This document shows, piece by piece, positions 8,679-17,434 of a DNA stretch of 64,000 bases. The position numbers were made by a program, and so were the translations under genes. Source of the stretch: an uncultured Lachnospiraceae bacterium (lineage in GTDB: Bacteria; Bacillota; Clostridia; Lachnospirales; Lachnospiraceae). Position 1 is the first letter of the stretch. Each line of letters begins with the position of its first letter. The stretch spans positions 28,219 to 92,218 of the forward strand of contig CAJURT010000003.1 of assembly GCA_910588875.1 (NCBI GenBank), in the 5' to 3' direction. The notes below the pieces were generated by a model. That model saw only the letters and a list, made by a program, of their open reading frames with translations. It did no database searches and had not been told where the DNA came from.

Positions 8679-11345
8679 TTAGTGGAGCGCTTCCTTTAAG
8701 GTTTTGGCGGCCTGGATGAAGGCAGTGGGGAGCAGGGCAAAGATGAGGATGGTCATCAGCTGGCGCAGGTTTAAGTCGGCAACCGCAAACAGGACCTGAA
8801 GGCCTGGGAAGAACAGCACGGCAGCCAGCAGGACAACTCCGGCCTCAAAAGCCATGACGCTCCAGAGGTTGCCGGAGAGGCCGAGACGGAGAATGGAGTG
8901 TTCGCTCCGGCAATTAAAGCCATGGAACAGGCGAGCCAGGGTCAGGGTGGCAAAGGCCATGGTGCTGGCAGTCCCGGCGCCCCCTGTTTCCATCCCCACA
9001 TGGAAGGCAGCCATAGTGCCAATAGCGATCAGCCCTCCTTGCAACAGTATGCCGGAAAGGAATTGCCGCGTGAGGATCCCTTCCCCCGGGGATCTGGGAG
9101 GCTGATCCAAAAGCCCTTCTTCCTGGGGCTCCATGCCGATGGCAATAGCAGGCAGGGAGTCTGTCAGAAGATTGATAAACAGCAGATGAACCGGGGCAAA
9201 GGGCATGGGCAGGGCCAGCAGGGAGGTATAAAGCACGCTGAAAATTCCTGCCATATTGCCGGAGAGCAGAAACTGGATGGCATGGCGGATGTTGCGGTAT
9301 ACATTCCGCCCATTGGCCACTGCGCGGATGATGGTGGCAAAATTGTCGTCCGTAAGGATCATGGAGGCGGCATCCTTGGACACTTCCGTGCCGGTGATCC
9401 CCATGGCTATGCCGATGTCGGCCTTTTTCAGGGCCGGGGCATCATTGACACCGTCGCCAGTCATGGCGACGATATTGCCCAGGGATTGCCAGGCGCTCAC
9501 AATGCGGATTTTGTGTTCCGGGGAAACCCGGGCATAGACCGAGATCCTTTTCAGATTTTGCTGCAGTTCTTTTTCATCCATGGCATCCAGTTCGGTTCCT
9601 GTGACAGCAAGGTCACCTTCCTGGAACAGGCCGATCCTGCGGGCGATGGCAGAGGCAGTGATTTTGTGGTCTCCGGTGATCATAACCGGGCGGATGCCTG
9701 CCCGGCGTGCGTTTTGTACGGCAGTCCGGGATTCCATCCGCGGGGGATCCATCATTGCTGCCATGCCAAGGAAAATATAGCCGTGCTCCGCGTCAAGACT
9801 GAATTCCTGTGCCTCCGGCATTTCCCGGTAAGCCATGGCCAGGACACGCAGCCCATGGGAGGACCAGTCCTGGTTCTGGCTTAGTATCTGTTGGCGCCAG
9901 GCACCGGTCAGGGGACGGATGCCGGCAGTGGTAAGTATATGTTCGGAACGTTCAAGAAGGACATCCAGGGCACCTTTGGTAAAAATGATTCTCTTATCAT
10001 GGATCCTGTGGAGGGTGCTCATCAGCTTCCTGTCGGAGTCAAAGGGCAGTTCCCCCAGACGGGGGAATTCCCGGCGCAGCCAAGGGATATCAGCGTTTGC
10101 CCGCTCCCCCATTTCTAAGAGGGCGGCTTCCGTGGGATCACCAAGCCAGCGGCGGGGGGAGGCAGCGGATGCCTGGGGGGAAGAACTGCCGGCAGATGCC
10201 TGCGGTGTGCAGGGCCCTTCTGCAGCGGCATCGTTGGTAAGGACGGCAGCATAGAGAAGATACCGGTGTACCGGATGGCAGGGGTTCAGCCGGAAGAAGG
10301 GGATCAGACGGTTGTCGGTATAGATCTCCTGGACGCTCATCCGGTTCTGGGTCAGGGTGCCGGTTTTGTCAGAGCAGATAACGGAAACACATCCCAGGCT
10401 TTCCACAGCTTTCAAATCTTTAATAATGGCATGTTCTTTGGCCATGCGTTGGGTACCCATAGCCTGCACGATGGTTACGATAGAACCGAGGGCTTCCGGG
10501 ATGGCAGCCACGGCCAGGGCCACTGCGAACATTAAAGCTTCCAGCACCGGGGTCCCCCGAAGCAGGCCCAGGACAAATACCAAAGCACAGATCAGCATAA
10601 TGCCTGCCGCCAGATGGCCGCTGAATTGATCCAGGCTGATTTGCAGCGGTGTTTTTTTCTCCCCGGTTGCATTCATGATAGCAGCGATTTTCCCGATCTC
10701 CGTATTCATGCCCGTGGCAGTCACAACGGCTTTTCCCCGGCCTGCGGTGATTAATGAACCGGAAAATACCATGTTGGTTTGGTCTGCCGGGGGGAGTTGG
10801 CTCCCGGACAGGGCGGAGGTCTGTTTTTCCACATTGTCGGATTCCCCGGTGAGGGAACTTTCATTGACCATGAGGCTGTGGCATTCCAACAGTCTTCCGT
10901 CAGCCACAGCCATATCCCCGGCCTCTAAAAGCATAATATCTCCCGGCACTACCTGGGAGGAGGGAATCTCTATGGTTTTTCCATCCCGGAGGACTTTTGC
11001 CCAGGGGGCGGACAGCGCCTTTAGGCTGTCTAAAGATTTCTGGGCTTTCTGATGCTGGACTGTGCCAAGGATGGCATTGAGGATAATCACGGCAAAAATA
11101 ACCACAGTGCTTTCGGCATTGCCGGAAACCATAGAAATCACGGCGGCGATAATCAGGATTACCACCAGCAGATCCTGGAACTGTGACAGGAAAACCTGCC
11201 AGGCTTTTTCCCTTGTCTGCTCGGTGAGGGTATTTTCACCTACCTGTGCCAGGATGGACTCTGCGGTACGGCTGCTGAGCCCGCCCTCCGGCACCTGCAT
11301 TTCCTTGAGAATAAGTTCTTTTGGGATTTGGTACCAATCGTTCAT
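8679..11345 (-). CDS. P-type cation-transporting ATPase, calcium-pump-like (P2)
   Basis: An 888-residue pump. The phosphorylated aspartate lies in CSDKTGTLT (about residue 326), the dephosphorylation loop is LTGES, the nucleotide domain has GDPTEAALLEMG, and the hinge is TGDGVNDAPALKKADIGIAMG. The M4 ion-site motif reads AAIPEALG where calcium pumps usually have PEGLP, and M6 carries NLLTDSLPAIAIG. This fits the Ca2+/Mn2+ P2 group, with substrate uncertain. Just before GDPTE there is a low-complexity Pro/Ser/Ala insert containing PQASAGSSS and PQASAAS. The start ATG has a GGGAG site. A terminator separates it from trpS upstream. Confidence 0.93.
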   Translation of the reverse strand: MNDWYQIPKELILKEMQVPEGGLSSRTAESILAQVGENTLTEQTREKAWQVFLSQFQDLLVVILIIAAVISMVSGNAESTVVIFAVIILNAILGTVQHQKAQKSLDSLKALSAPWAKVLRDGKTIEIPSSQVVPGDIMLLEAGDMAVADGRLLECHSLMVNESSLTGESDNVEKQTSALSGSQLPPADQTNMVFSGSLITAGRGKAVVTATGMNTEIGKIAAIMNATGEKKTPLQISLDQFSGHLAAGIMLICALVFVLGLLRGTPVLEALMFAVALAVAAIPEALGSIVTIVQAMGTQRMAKEHAIIKDLKAVESLGCVSVICSDKTGTLTQNRMSVQEIYTDNRLIPFFRLNPCHPVHRYLLYAAVLTNDAAAEGPCTPQASAGSSSPQASAASPRRWLGDPTEAALLEMGERANADIPWLRREFPRLGELPFDSDRKLMSTLHRIHDKRIIFTKGALDVLLERSEHILTTAGIRPLTGAWRQQILSQNQDWSSHGLRVLAMAYREMPEAQEFSLDAEHGYIFLGMAAMMDPPRMESRTAVQNARRAGIRPVMITGDHKITASAIARRIGLFQEGDLAVTGTELDAMDEKELQQNLKRISVYARVSPEHKIRIVSAWQSLGNIVAMTGDGVNDAPALKKADIGIAMGITGTEVSKDAASMILTDDNFATIIRAVANGRNVYRNIRHAIQFLLSGNMAGIFSVLYTSLLALPMPFAPVHLLFINLLTDSLPAIAIGMEPQEEGLLDQPPRSPGEGILTRQFLSGILLQGGLIAIGTMAAFHVGMETGGAGTASTMAFATLTLARLFHGFNCRSEHSILRLGLSGNLWSVMAFEAGVVLLAAVLFFPGLQVLFAVADLNLRQLMTILIFALLPTAFIQAAKTLKEALH

Positions 11346-11491
11346 CTACAATCTCCCGCCCCGCAGGCCATAGGGGGATGAATGCCTGCAGGGTGTGCTG
11401 AAATGTCTTTGTATTAAGAGTATGAGCGTCAGGGTGCCGCCATGCGGGGAGAAAGGGGATTATTTCTATTGCCTGGTTCCTCTCCGTGAAC

Positions 11492-11535
11492 AAAAAAACC
11501 ATCCGAGGGAAGAAGAAACTTCCGGGATGGTTTTT
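11492..11535. terminator. bidirectional terminator after trpS
   Basis: ACCATCC and GGATGGT enclose a second paired stretch (GGAAG/CTTCC). The stem has A7 on its left and T5 on its right, so it can stop transcription in either direction. On the minus strand it lies just past trpS and before the ATPase gene. Confidence 0.85.
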
Positions 11536-11581
11536 GTAAAATGTTTTGTTAAGTATTTTAATAAAGAGAAAAGCATTGAAA

Positions 11582-12586
11582 TCAGCGGATCCGTTCCGGG
11601 AAACCGATCTTTTTTTGTACTTTCCGCAGCGTCTTGTTGGAAAAGTATTGGGCTTTCTCGGCATTGTTTTTGATAATGCCGTTCAGGTAATCCTTGTTTT
11701 TGCTCAGGTCGGCGAAACGGTCCTGTAATGGCTTTAATACATCTACCACAGATTCCCCTACGGCAGCCTTGAAATCGCCATAGCCTTTGCCGTCAAACTC
11801 CCTCTCTGTCTCAGCCGGGGTTTTGCCGGTGCAGGCACAATAGATGTCGATCAGGTTGTGGATGCCGGGCTGTTCGTCACAGTAACGCACACAGGCCTCG
11901 GAGTCAGTGACAGCCCGTTTGAATTTGCGCATGATGGTGTCCGGGTCATCCATCAGATAAATGCTGGCATTGGGGTTCTCATCCGACTTAGACATCTTTT
12001 TGGAGGGATCCTGCAGGCTCATGATCTTGGCGCCTACTTTGCCGATGTAGGCCTCCGGGATGGTAAATACATCGCCATAAATGGCATTGAAACGTTGGGC
12101 GATATCGCGGGTGATCTCCAGGTGCTGCATCTGGTCGATGCCCACAGGGACAACATCGGACTGGTAAAGCAGAATGTCTGCAGCCATCAGCACCGGGTAG
12201 GTGAAGAGGCCGGCATTGATATTGTCTGCATGCTTGGCAGCCTTGTCCTTAAACTGGGTCATGCGGTTTAATTCGCCCATATAGGTGAAGCAGTTGAGGA
12301 TCCAGGCCAGTTCCGCATGGCCGGTGACATGGGATTGGTAATAGATGCAGTTCTTTTCGGGATCCAGGCCAGCTGCAATGTAAAGCGTCAGCAGGGTCCG
12401 TGCCCGGCTGCGAAGTTCCGCAGGATCCTGGCGGATGGTGATGGAGTGCATGTCCACAACCCCATAGAAGGTCTCATATTCGTCTGCAATGCTGACCCAG
12501 TTTTTGAGGGCGCCCAGATAGTTGCCGAGGGTCAGGCTGCCGGTTGCCTGCATTCCACTGAATAATACTTTTTTTCCGTCTAACAT
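11582..12586 (-). CDS. trpS: tryptophanyl-tRNA synthetase
   Basis: A class I aminoacyl-tRNA synthetase of 334 residues that charges tRNA-Trp. The HIGH-like signature is in SGMQATGSLTLGNYLGAL near the N-terminus and the KMSKS loop is in KKMSKSDENPNASI. The length is normal for bacterial TrpRS. The start ATG has AAAAGGAG upstream. The leader is short (promoter at 12616-12644), so there is no room for a T-box, which many Firmicute trpS genes carry. Confidence 0.97.
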   Translation of the reverse strand: MLDGKKVLFSGMQATGSLTLGNYLGALKNWVSIADEYETFYGVVDMHSITIRQDPAELRSRARTLLTLYIAAGLDPEKNCIYYQSHVTGHAELAWILNCFTYMGELNRMTQFKDKAAKHADNINAGLFTYPVLMAADILLYQSDVVPVGIDQMQHLEITRDIAQRFNAIYGDVFTIPEAYIGKVGAKIMSLQDPSKKMSKSDENPNASIYLMDDPDTIMRKFKRAVTDSEACVRYCDEQPGIHNLIDIYCACTGKTPAETEREFDGKGYGDFKAAVGESVVDVLKPLQDRFADLSKNKDYLNGIIKNNAEKAQYFSNKTLRKVQKKIGFPERIR

Positions 12587-12615
12587 AATGGTTTAGTCTC
12601 CTTTTCAATGAAATA

Positions 12616-12644
12616 AGTTTAGCACCGGGGGTGGGAATTGTCAA
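12616..12644 (-). promoter_or_regulatory. trpS promoter
   Basis: On the minus strand, TTGACA and TAAACT are separated by 17 bases, about 30 bases before the trpS start codon. Confidence 0.75.
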
Positions 12645-12657
12645 CTGGGGCGGAGGG

Positions 12658-13344
12658 TCATGGCGTAAAGCGGTAGCCCAGCCCCCGGACGGTTATGATG
12701 TGGGAGGGTTTTTGGCGGTCAGCTTCTATTTTGCCACGGAGGCGGTTGATATAGACCATGATGGCATTGTCATCGACTGCAACATCGGTGCCCCAGATTT
12801 GTTCATAGATCATATCCTTGGTGTAAACCTGGCCGGGATGCTGCAGAAACAGAAGCAGGAGGGCGGCTTCTCGGGTGGAAAGAATCAGTTCGGTTCCGTC
12901 TTTATAGAAGCGCATGCTGCCATAATCGTAGGAAAATGAGCCGCATTTTAATATGCCCGGCTTGTCCAGGACCATGTCACGGGTGCGGCGGATCAATGCT
13001 TTAACCTTAGCGCCCAGGACGACGGGGCGGAAAGGTTTGGTGATGTAGTCGTCGGCGCCGACGGAGAGGCCATAGAGGGAATCATAGTCTTCATTTCGTC
13101 CGCTGACAATCATGACCGGGGTTTTGATTCCCTGGCTGCGCAGCTGTTTGATGACTTCAAAGCCTTCCATATCACCAAGGGTGATATCCATAAGGATCAG
13201 GTCGTAAGTGTTTTCAGAGAGAAGGCGCAGTGCGGCGGCACCGCTGTCGGCGGTGCTGGTTTCCATCTCGTTGCTGTGCATGACCTTTTCCAGAAGCTTG
13301 CGGATTGCCGGGTCATCGTCTACAATTAATATCTTGTCTGCCAT
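12658..13344 (-). CDS. response regulator, OmpR/PhoB family
   Basis: A 228-residue DNA-binding response regulator. The receiver has the acidic pocket (VDDD, residues 8-11), phosphoacceptor Asp53 (LILMDITLG) and the conserved Lys in DYITKPF. The C-terminal winged helix ends in the family's VRGLGYRF. The reading frame is open far upstream, but MADKILIVDD at 13344 is the conventional receiver start and has a GGAA site before it. It is divergent from the histidine kinase at 13492 and is presumably its partner. Confidence 0.94.
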   Translation of the reverse strand: MADKILIVDDDPAIRKLLEKVMHSNEMETSTADSGAAALRLLSENTYDLILMDITLGDMEGFEVIKQLRSQGIKTPVMIVSGRNEDYDSLYGLSVGADDYITKPFRPVVLGAKVKALIRRTRDMVLDKPGILKCGSFSYDYGSMRFYKDGTELILSTREAALLLLFLQHPGQVYTKDMIYEQIWGTDVAVDDNAIMVYINRLRGKIEADRQKPSHIITVRGLGYRFTP

Positions 13345-13438
13345 GGTAGGATTCCTTTCGGAACTTTGTTCCCTGCAGGGGAGCATGGTGTATGTGGAGC
13401 ACAATATTTTTGAAAAAAGAAGAGGCAATATTGAAAAT

Positions 13439-13467
13439 ATTATAATATTAAGGTAATCTTTAGTCAA
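13439..13467 (-). promoter_or_regulatory. promoter of the response regulator
   Basis: On the minus strand, TTGACT and TATAAT are 17 bases apart. The same region holds the start area of the divergent kinase gene, so regulation of both could be linked. Confidence 0.7.
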
Positions 13468-13491
13468 GTGTATCCGAGGAGGGCAAAGAGG

Positions 13492-15813
13492 GTGGAAAGG
13501 AAGCAGATGGGAGGACAGTACGGAGTGTGGTCTGTGGGGCGGGTGTTGGTACCGGTGCTGGGAGCGGTCTTGGGAGTGGCCTTGTGCGTGGGGATAGGAA
13601 TCTGGAATGACTACCGGGACGCGATCATTGATACCCAGAAGCAGCAGATGCTGTTGACGGTGCAGAGCCTGGGGGAGGGCATGGAGGTATTTATCAGGGG
13701 ATATGGGGAGGATTTGGAAGAGATATACCAGATGGCCAGAAGGGTTTGTGCCGGAAGGGCGTTGGGTGGCCCTGCCTCTGGGGATGGGGAGGAAAAGGCT
13801 TTGTGGGATGGCCTGCGGGAATATGTGGATACCCACAGCGCCTTTGTGGATGATGTGATTGTGGAGAAGGCAAAGGGGGAGGTGGTTGGGAGCACGAAAG
13901 GCACAGGAGTGCGGCAGGAGTATTCATCCAGCAGGATAGATGGGCAGAAAAGCCTGGGGATGGCAGAAATGGATAATGGGGAGATGTGTCTGATTTTGAA
14001 AAAGGAGATTGTGGGGGAAGGGGCTTTTTCTATTGTCCTCAGCCTGGAACGGTATTACCAGAACCTGGTGCGCGGCTTGCAGGTGGGGACCAATGGTTAC
14101 ATGGTTCTTAAGGACAGGGATGGGATTATCCTGATGCATCCCGAACGGGCACAGTGGGGGATTGAGGTGATCGGGGGGAGGATGGAGATGTATGAGGGAC
14201 TGGACTTAGAGAGCCTCAGAAGGATGATCGGCCATCAGAAGGAAGGACAGGCAGGGGTGGATGAATATTATTCTTATTGGTGGACAAAGGAGGGCTATCC
14301 GCGGGTACATAAAATCAGTGCTTACTGCCCGGTGCAGGTGGGGGAAGATTTCCTGATCTTGAGCGCGGTGATGGACTATGATGATATCTATATCCCGGTT
14401 GCAAAAGGAGTACTTCGGCTGGTGCTCTTGTTCCTGGCATTTTTCCTGGTTATGGTTGCCATGGCCTGGTATATTGTGCGGATGTTCCTGCAAAAGCAAA
14501 GGGATACAGAACAGATTGCCTATTTGACTGAACTGAACCGCCTGCTGGAGGAAATGCACCGCAGCGAGGAGGCCATTGCACACCAGCAGCGTCTGCAGAT
14601 CATGGGTACCATGACAGGGGGGATTGCCCATGAGTTTAATAACCTGCTGACGCCGATTATGGGATATGCGGATTTGCTTTTGCTGGAACTGGATGAAGGG
14701 TCGGATTCCTATGACAGTGCGCTGGAGATCTATGAGGCGTCGGCAAAGGCCAAGGAGATGATCCAGCAGATTTCTTCCCTGAGCCGAAAGAATATGGAGA
14801 CTGCTTATAAGGATATGGAGGGGACCAGGGTGCTGTCCAGGGCACTCAAAATGGTGCGTTCTGTCTGCCCGTCGAATATCCGGCTGGAGGAAGAGGTCAA
14901 TCTGGGAGGGGCGCATATTTTGTGCAATGAGACACAGATGAACCAGGTGATTTTGAATATCTGTGTGAATGCTATCCATGCGATTGACCGCCGGGAGGGA
15001 AGAATCCGGATCCGGGCATGGGTGGCAGGGCGGGATGACCTGGAAAAGCTGGATCCTGCCAGCTGCCATCTTTTTCCGGTACTGGAAAACTGGAACCGGT
15101 ATATCGGCATTGAAATCCGGGATAATGGCTGCGGGATGGGCAGGGAAACCATGAACCAGATTTTTGATCCTTTCTTTACCACGAAAAAAGGAGGCAAAGG
15201 AACCGGCCTGGGGCTGGCGTTGGTGGAACAGATCATCAGTTCCCATAAGGGCGGCCTTTTTGTGGAGAGCGAACCGGGAAAGGGAAGTGCATTTTCCCTC
15301 TATCTGCCGGTCAATGAACAGGGGGAGGGGCAACTGGGGGCAGGAACCGGTTTAGCTGAAGAAGAGGGAAGGAAGGGCAGGGAGAACCTGCGGATCCTGG
15401 TGGTGGATGATAACCCGAAGGTACTGCGGCTCTTGGAAAAGGATGCTGTGAGGCTCAAGATATCCCTGGAGTGCCGGATGGGATTTGAAGAGGCACGGGA
15501 AGCACTGCAGGGGGAAGGAGATGGGGGCAAAACGGCGGAGGGAGGCCAGGGCGGGAAGGCCAGGGCAGGGAAGGAGGGGACTGGCTTTGACGCGCTGGTG
15601 GCAGAGCAGGAGATTGCCGGCCAAAGCGGGGTGGATTTTTGTATGTCGCTTCAGGGAAAATATCCGGGCATGGTAATGATTGTCATGGCGGACCGTGTGA
15701 CGCGGGAACTGGTGGAAGCAAAGCAACGCCGGTTTGTAGATGCGTATATTGACAAGCCGGTTTCCTTATCTTCTATATTGGGGGCCCTGAAAGAGAGCCT
15801 TAATGACCTGTAA
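13492..15813 (+). CDS. membrane sensor histidine kinase with degenerate C-terminal receiver
   Basis: About 773 residues. The chosen start is GTG 13492 behind GAGGAGG; GTG 13468 and ATG 13507 are alternatives. It has one N-terminal membrane helix, an approximately 270-residue extracellular sensor (Cache-like, inferred from position and the YMVLKDRDGIILMHPE segment) and a second helix (about residues 310-335). The HisKA box is GGIAHEFNNLLTP (His380). The ATPase domain has the N box NICVNAIHAI, DNGCGMG, FDPFFTTKKGGKGTGLGL. A receiver-like domain follows: VVDDNP and the DKP lysine are kept, but the phosphoacceptor is Glu (AEQEIAG, about residue 705). CitMHS transporter gene is next downstream. 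Confidence 0.92.
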   Translation: MERKQMGGQYGVWSVGRVLVPVLGAVLGVALCVGIGIWNDYRDAIIDTQKQQMLLTVQSLGEGMEVFIRGYGEDLEEIYQMARRVCAGRALGGPASGDGEEKALWDGLREYVDTHSAFVDDVIVEKAKGEVVGSTKGTGVRQEYSSSRIDGQKSLGMAEMDNGEMCLILKKEIVGEGAFSIVLSLERYYQNLVRGLQVGTNGYMVLKDRDGIILMHPERAQWGIEVIGGRMEMYEGLDLESLRRMIGHQKEGQAGVDEYYSYWWTKEGYPRVHKISAYCPVQVGEDFLILSAVMDYDDIYIPVAKGVLRLVLLFLAFFLVMVAMAWYIVRMFLQKQRDTEQIAYLTELNRLLEEMHRSEEAIAHQQRLQIMGTMTGGIAHEFNNLLTPIMGYADLLLLELDEGSDSYDSALEIYEASAKAKEMIQQISSLSRKNMETAYKDMEGTRVLSRALKMVRSVCPSNIRLEEEVNLGGAHILCNETQMNQVILNICVNAIHAIDRREGRIRIRAWVAGRDDLEKLDPASCHLFPVLENWNRYIGIEIRDNGCGMGRETMNQIFDPFFTTKKGGKGTGLGLALVEQIISSHKGGLFVESEPGKGSAFSLYLPVNEQGEGQLGAGTGLAEEEGRKGRENLRILVVDDNPKVLRLLEKDAVRLKISLECRMGFEEAREALQGEGDGGKTAEGGQGGKARAGKEGTGFDALVAEQEIAGQSGVDFCMSLQGKYPGMVMIVMADRVTRELVEAKQRRFVDAYIDKPVSLSSILGALKESLNDL

Positions 15814-15913
15814 GGGGAACCTTAACAGAAATTAAGAAAATGCCAGGATGGGTGTAAGCTTTGGGGTCTATACTCTTCTCATAAGATGAACAGAAAAAGA
15901 GGAGGGAAAGACC

Positions 15914-17251
15914 ATGAATGAAACCATGCTTGCATTTTTGGGGTTTGCAACAATCATCATGATTATTGTACTGTTGCTGAGGAATGTGACCGTACCAGCC
16001 ATTGCATTTATCGGGGTGTCCACAGTTACTGGGCTGATCCTGGTTCTGACCGGGACATTTACCGTTGAGGAGATGGGGGATTTTATTTCCGCAGGTGTGA
16101 AAGGGGTCCATTCGACGGCGGCGCTATTTATCTTTTCCGTGTTGTTTTTCGGGATTATGTCCGATGTGGGGATGTTTGACCGGATCATCAATGCCCTGAT
16201 GAAGCGGGTGGGGAACAATGTGGTTGGAGTCGCGTTTATGACCTGTATTATTGCCATGATCGGCCACCTGGATGGCGGCGGTGCATCCACATTCCTGATT
16301 ACCATCCCCGCTATGCTTCCGGTGTATAAGAGGCTGAAAATGCGTCCCACCACACTTCTTCTGATTTGTGTGACGGCTATGGGGGTCATGAACCTGATGC
16401 CATGGGGAGGACCCACGATGAGGGCGGCTTCCGTGCTGGAGATTGAGGCAAATACATTGTGGATGCGGCTTCTGCCCATGCAGCTGGTAGGGATTGCCAT
16501 TGCATTGTTTACCGCATTTTTCTGGGGAACTGTGGAGAAAAAGCGGGGAGCCGGCGAAAACAGTACATTAGTACTGGATGAAACGGAGGATTCAGAAGAA
16601 TTGGCAGAGGCATCTGCCTCCAATGATTTAGCAAGGCCGAAGATGTTTGCTTTTAATGTAGTATGGACACTGATTATTATTGTGGCACTGGTTTTTTTGG
16701 ATGTTCCTTCCTACTATACGTTTATGATAGGGTGCGTGGTAGCCTTGCTGGTAAATTATCCGGGAGCCAAACTCCAGGGGAAAATCATTAAATCTCATGC
16801 GGGGCCTGCCCTTACCATGGCCTCCACGATTTTGGCTGCCGGCGTGTTTTTGGGTGTGTTGGAGGACAGCGAGATCATGAACCATATGGCAACGGTGCTG
16901 GCATCTTTTATTCCTCAGTCTATGGGGCGCTTCCTGCCGCTGATTATCGGGATCATGTCTGTGCCGCTCACTCTTTTGTTCTGCACGGATTCCTATTTCT
17001 ATGGGCTGCTGCCAGTGCTGATCGGTGTGGGGAACCAGTTCGGTGTGGATCCGGTGCATACGGCAATTACCATGGTGGTGTGCCGGAACTGCGCCACCTT
17101 TATCAGCCCGGTGGTGCCAGCCACCTTCCTGGGAGTGGGTCTGGCCGGTGTGGAGATCAAAGACCATATCAAGAACAGCTTTTTCTGGATTTGGGGTGTG
17201 AGTGCGATATGTTTGCTGGCAGGGCTGGTGCTGGGAGTACTGACATTTTAA
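15914..17251 (+). CDS. CitMHS-family citrate/organic-acid:cation symporter
   Basis: A 445-residue transporter with about 11-12 hydrophobic segments. Family signatures are GHLDGGGASTFLITIPAM and NLMPWGGPTMRAAS in the first half, with TDSYFYGLLPV and VVPATFLGVGLAGVEI in the second. Known CitMHS members import metal-citrate complexes; related proteins take other carboxylates. It lies 100 bases downstream of the kinase gene with a strong GAGGAGGG site. The kinase/regulator pair may respond to its substrate, which is inference. A terminator follows directly. Confidence 0.92.
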   Translation: MNETMLAFLGFATIIMIIVLLLRNVTVPAIAFIGVSTVTGLILVLTGTFTVEEMGDFISAGVKGVHSTAALFIFSVLFFGIMSDVGMFDRIINALMKRVGNNVVGVAFMTCIIAMIGHLDGGGASTFLITIPAMLPVYKRLKMRPTTLLLICVTAMGVMNLMPWGGPTMRAASVLEIEANTLWMRLLPMQLVGIAIALFTAFFWGTVEKKRGAGENSTLVLDETEDSEELAEASASNDLARPKMFAFNVVWTLIIIVALVFLDVPSYYTFMIGCVVALLVNYPGAKLQGKIIKSHAGPALTMASTILAAGVFLGVLEDSEIMNHMATVLASFIPQSMGRFLPLIIGIMSVPLTLLFCTDSYFYGLLPVLIGVGNQFGVDPVHTAITMVVCRNCATFISPVVPATFLGVGLAGVEIKDHIKNSFFWIWGVSAICLLAGLVLGVLTF

Positions 17252-17267
17252 GAACGTGAAAAGAGAG

Positions 17268-17303
17268 AAAAGGCAAAGCCGGTTATTGGGGCTTTGCCTT
17301 TTT
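17268..17303 (+). terminator. Rho-independent terminator after the CitMHS gene
   Basis: AAAGGCAAAGCC pairs with GGCTTTGCCTTT, followed by a T-run. Textbook form. Confidence 0.9.
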
Positions 17304-17376
17304 CCGTATGAAGAGGTATGTGGCTGTGCTATGAACTTGCTAACAGACGGGACAGAGGAAATGGGGACAGGATTGG

Positions 17377-17405
17377 TTGTCAGGGGGGATGGAATTTGAT
17401 ATAAT
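17377..17405 (+). promoter_or_regulatory. promoter of the DUF5722-like gene
   Basis: TTGTCA and TATAAT with a 17-base spacer, ending 30 bases before the start codon. Confidence 0.75.
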
Positions 17406-17434
17406 GAAAAAAATTGCAAAGGAGAAACAGGGTG

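Noticed and set aside
12587..12657. Possible T-box leader for trpS
   Set aside because: The promoter lies only about 30 bases before the start codon, so no leader of T-box size exists.
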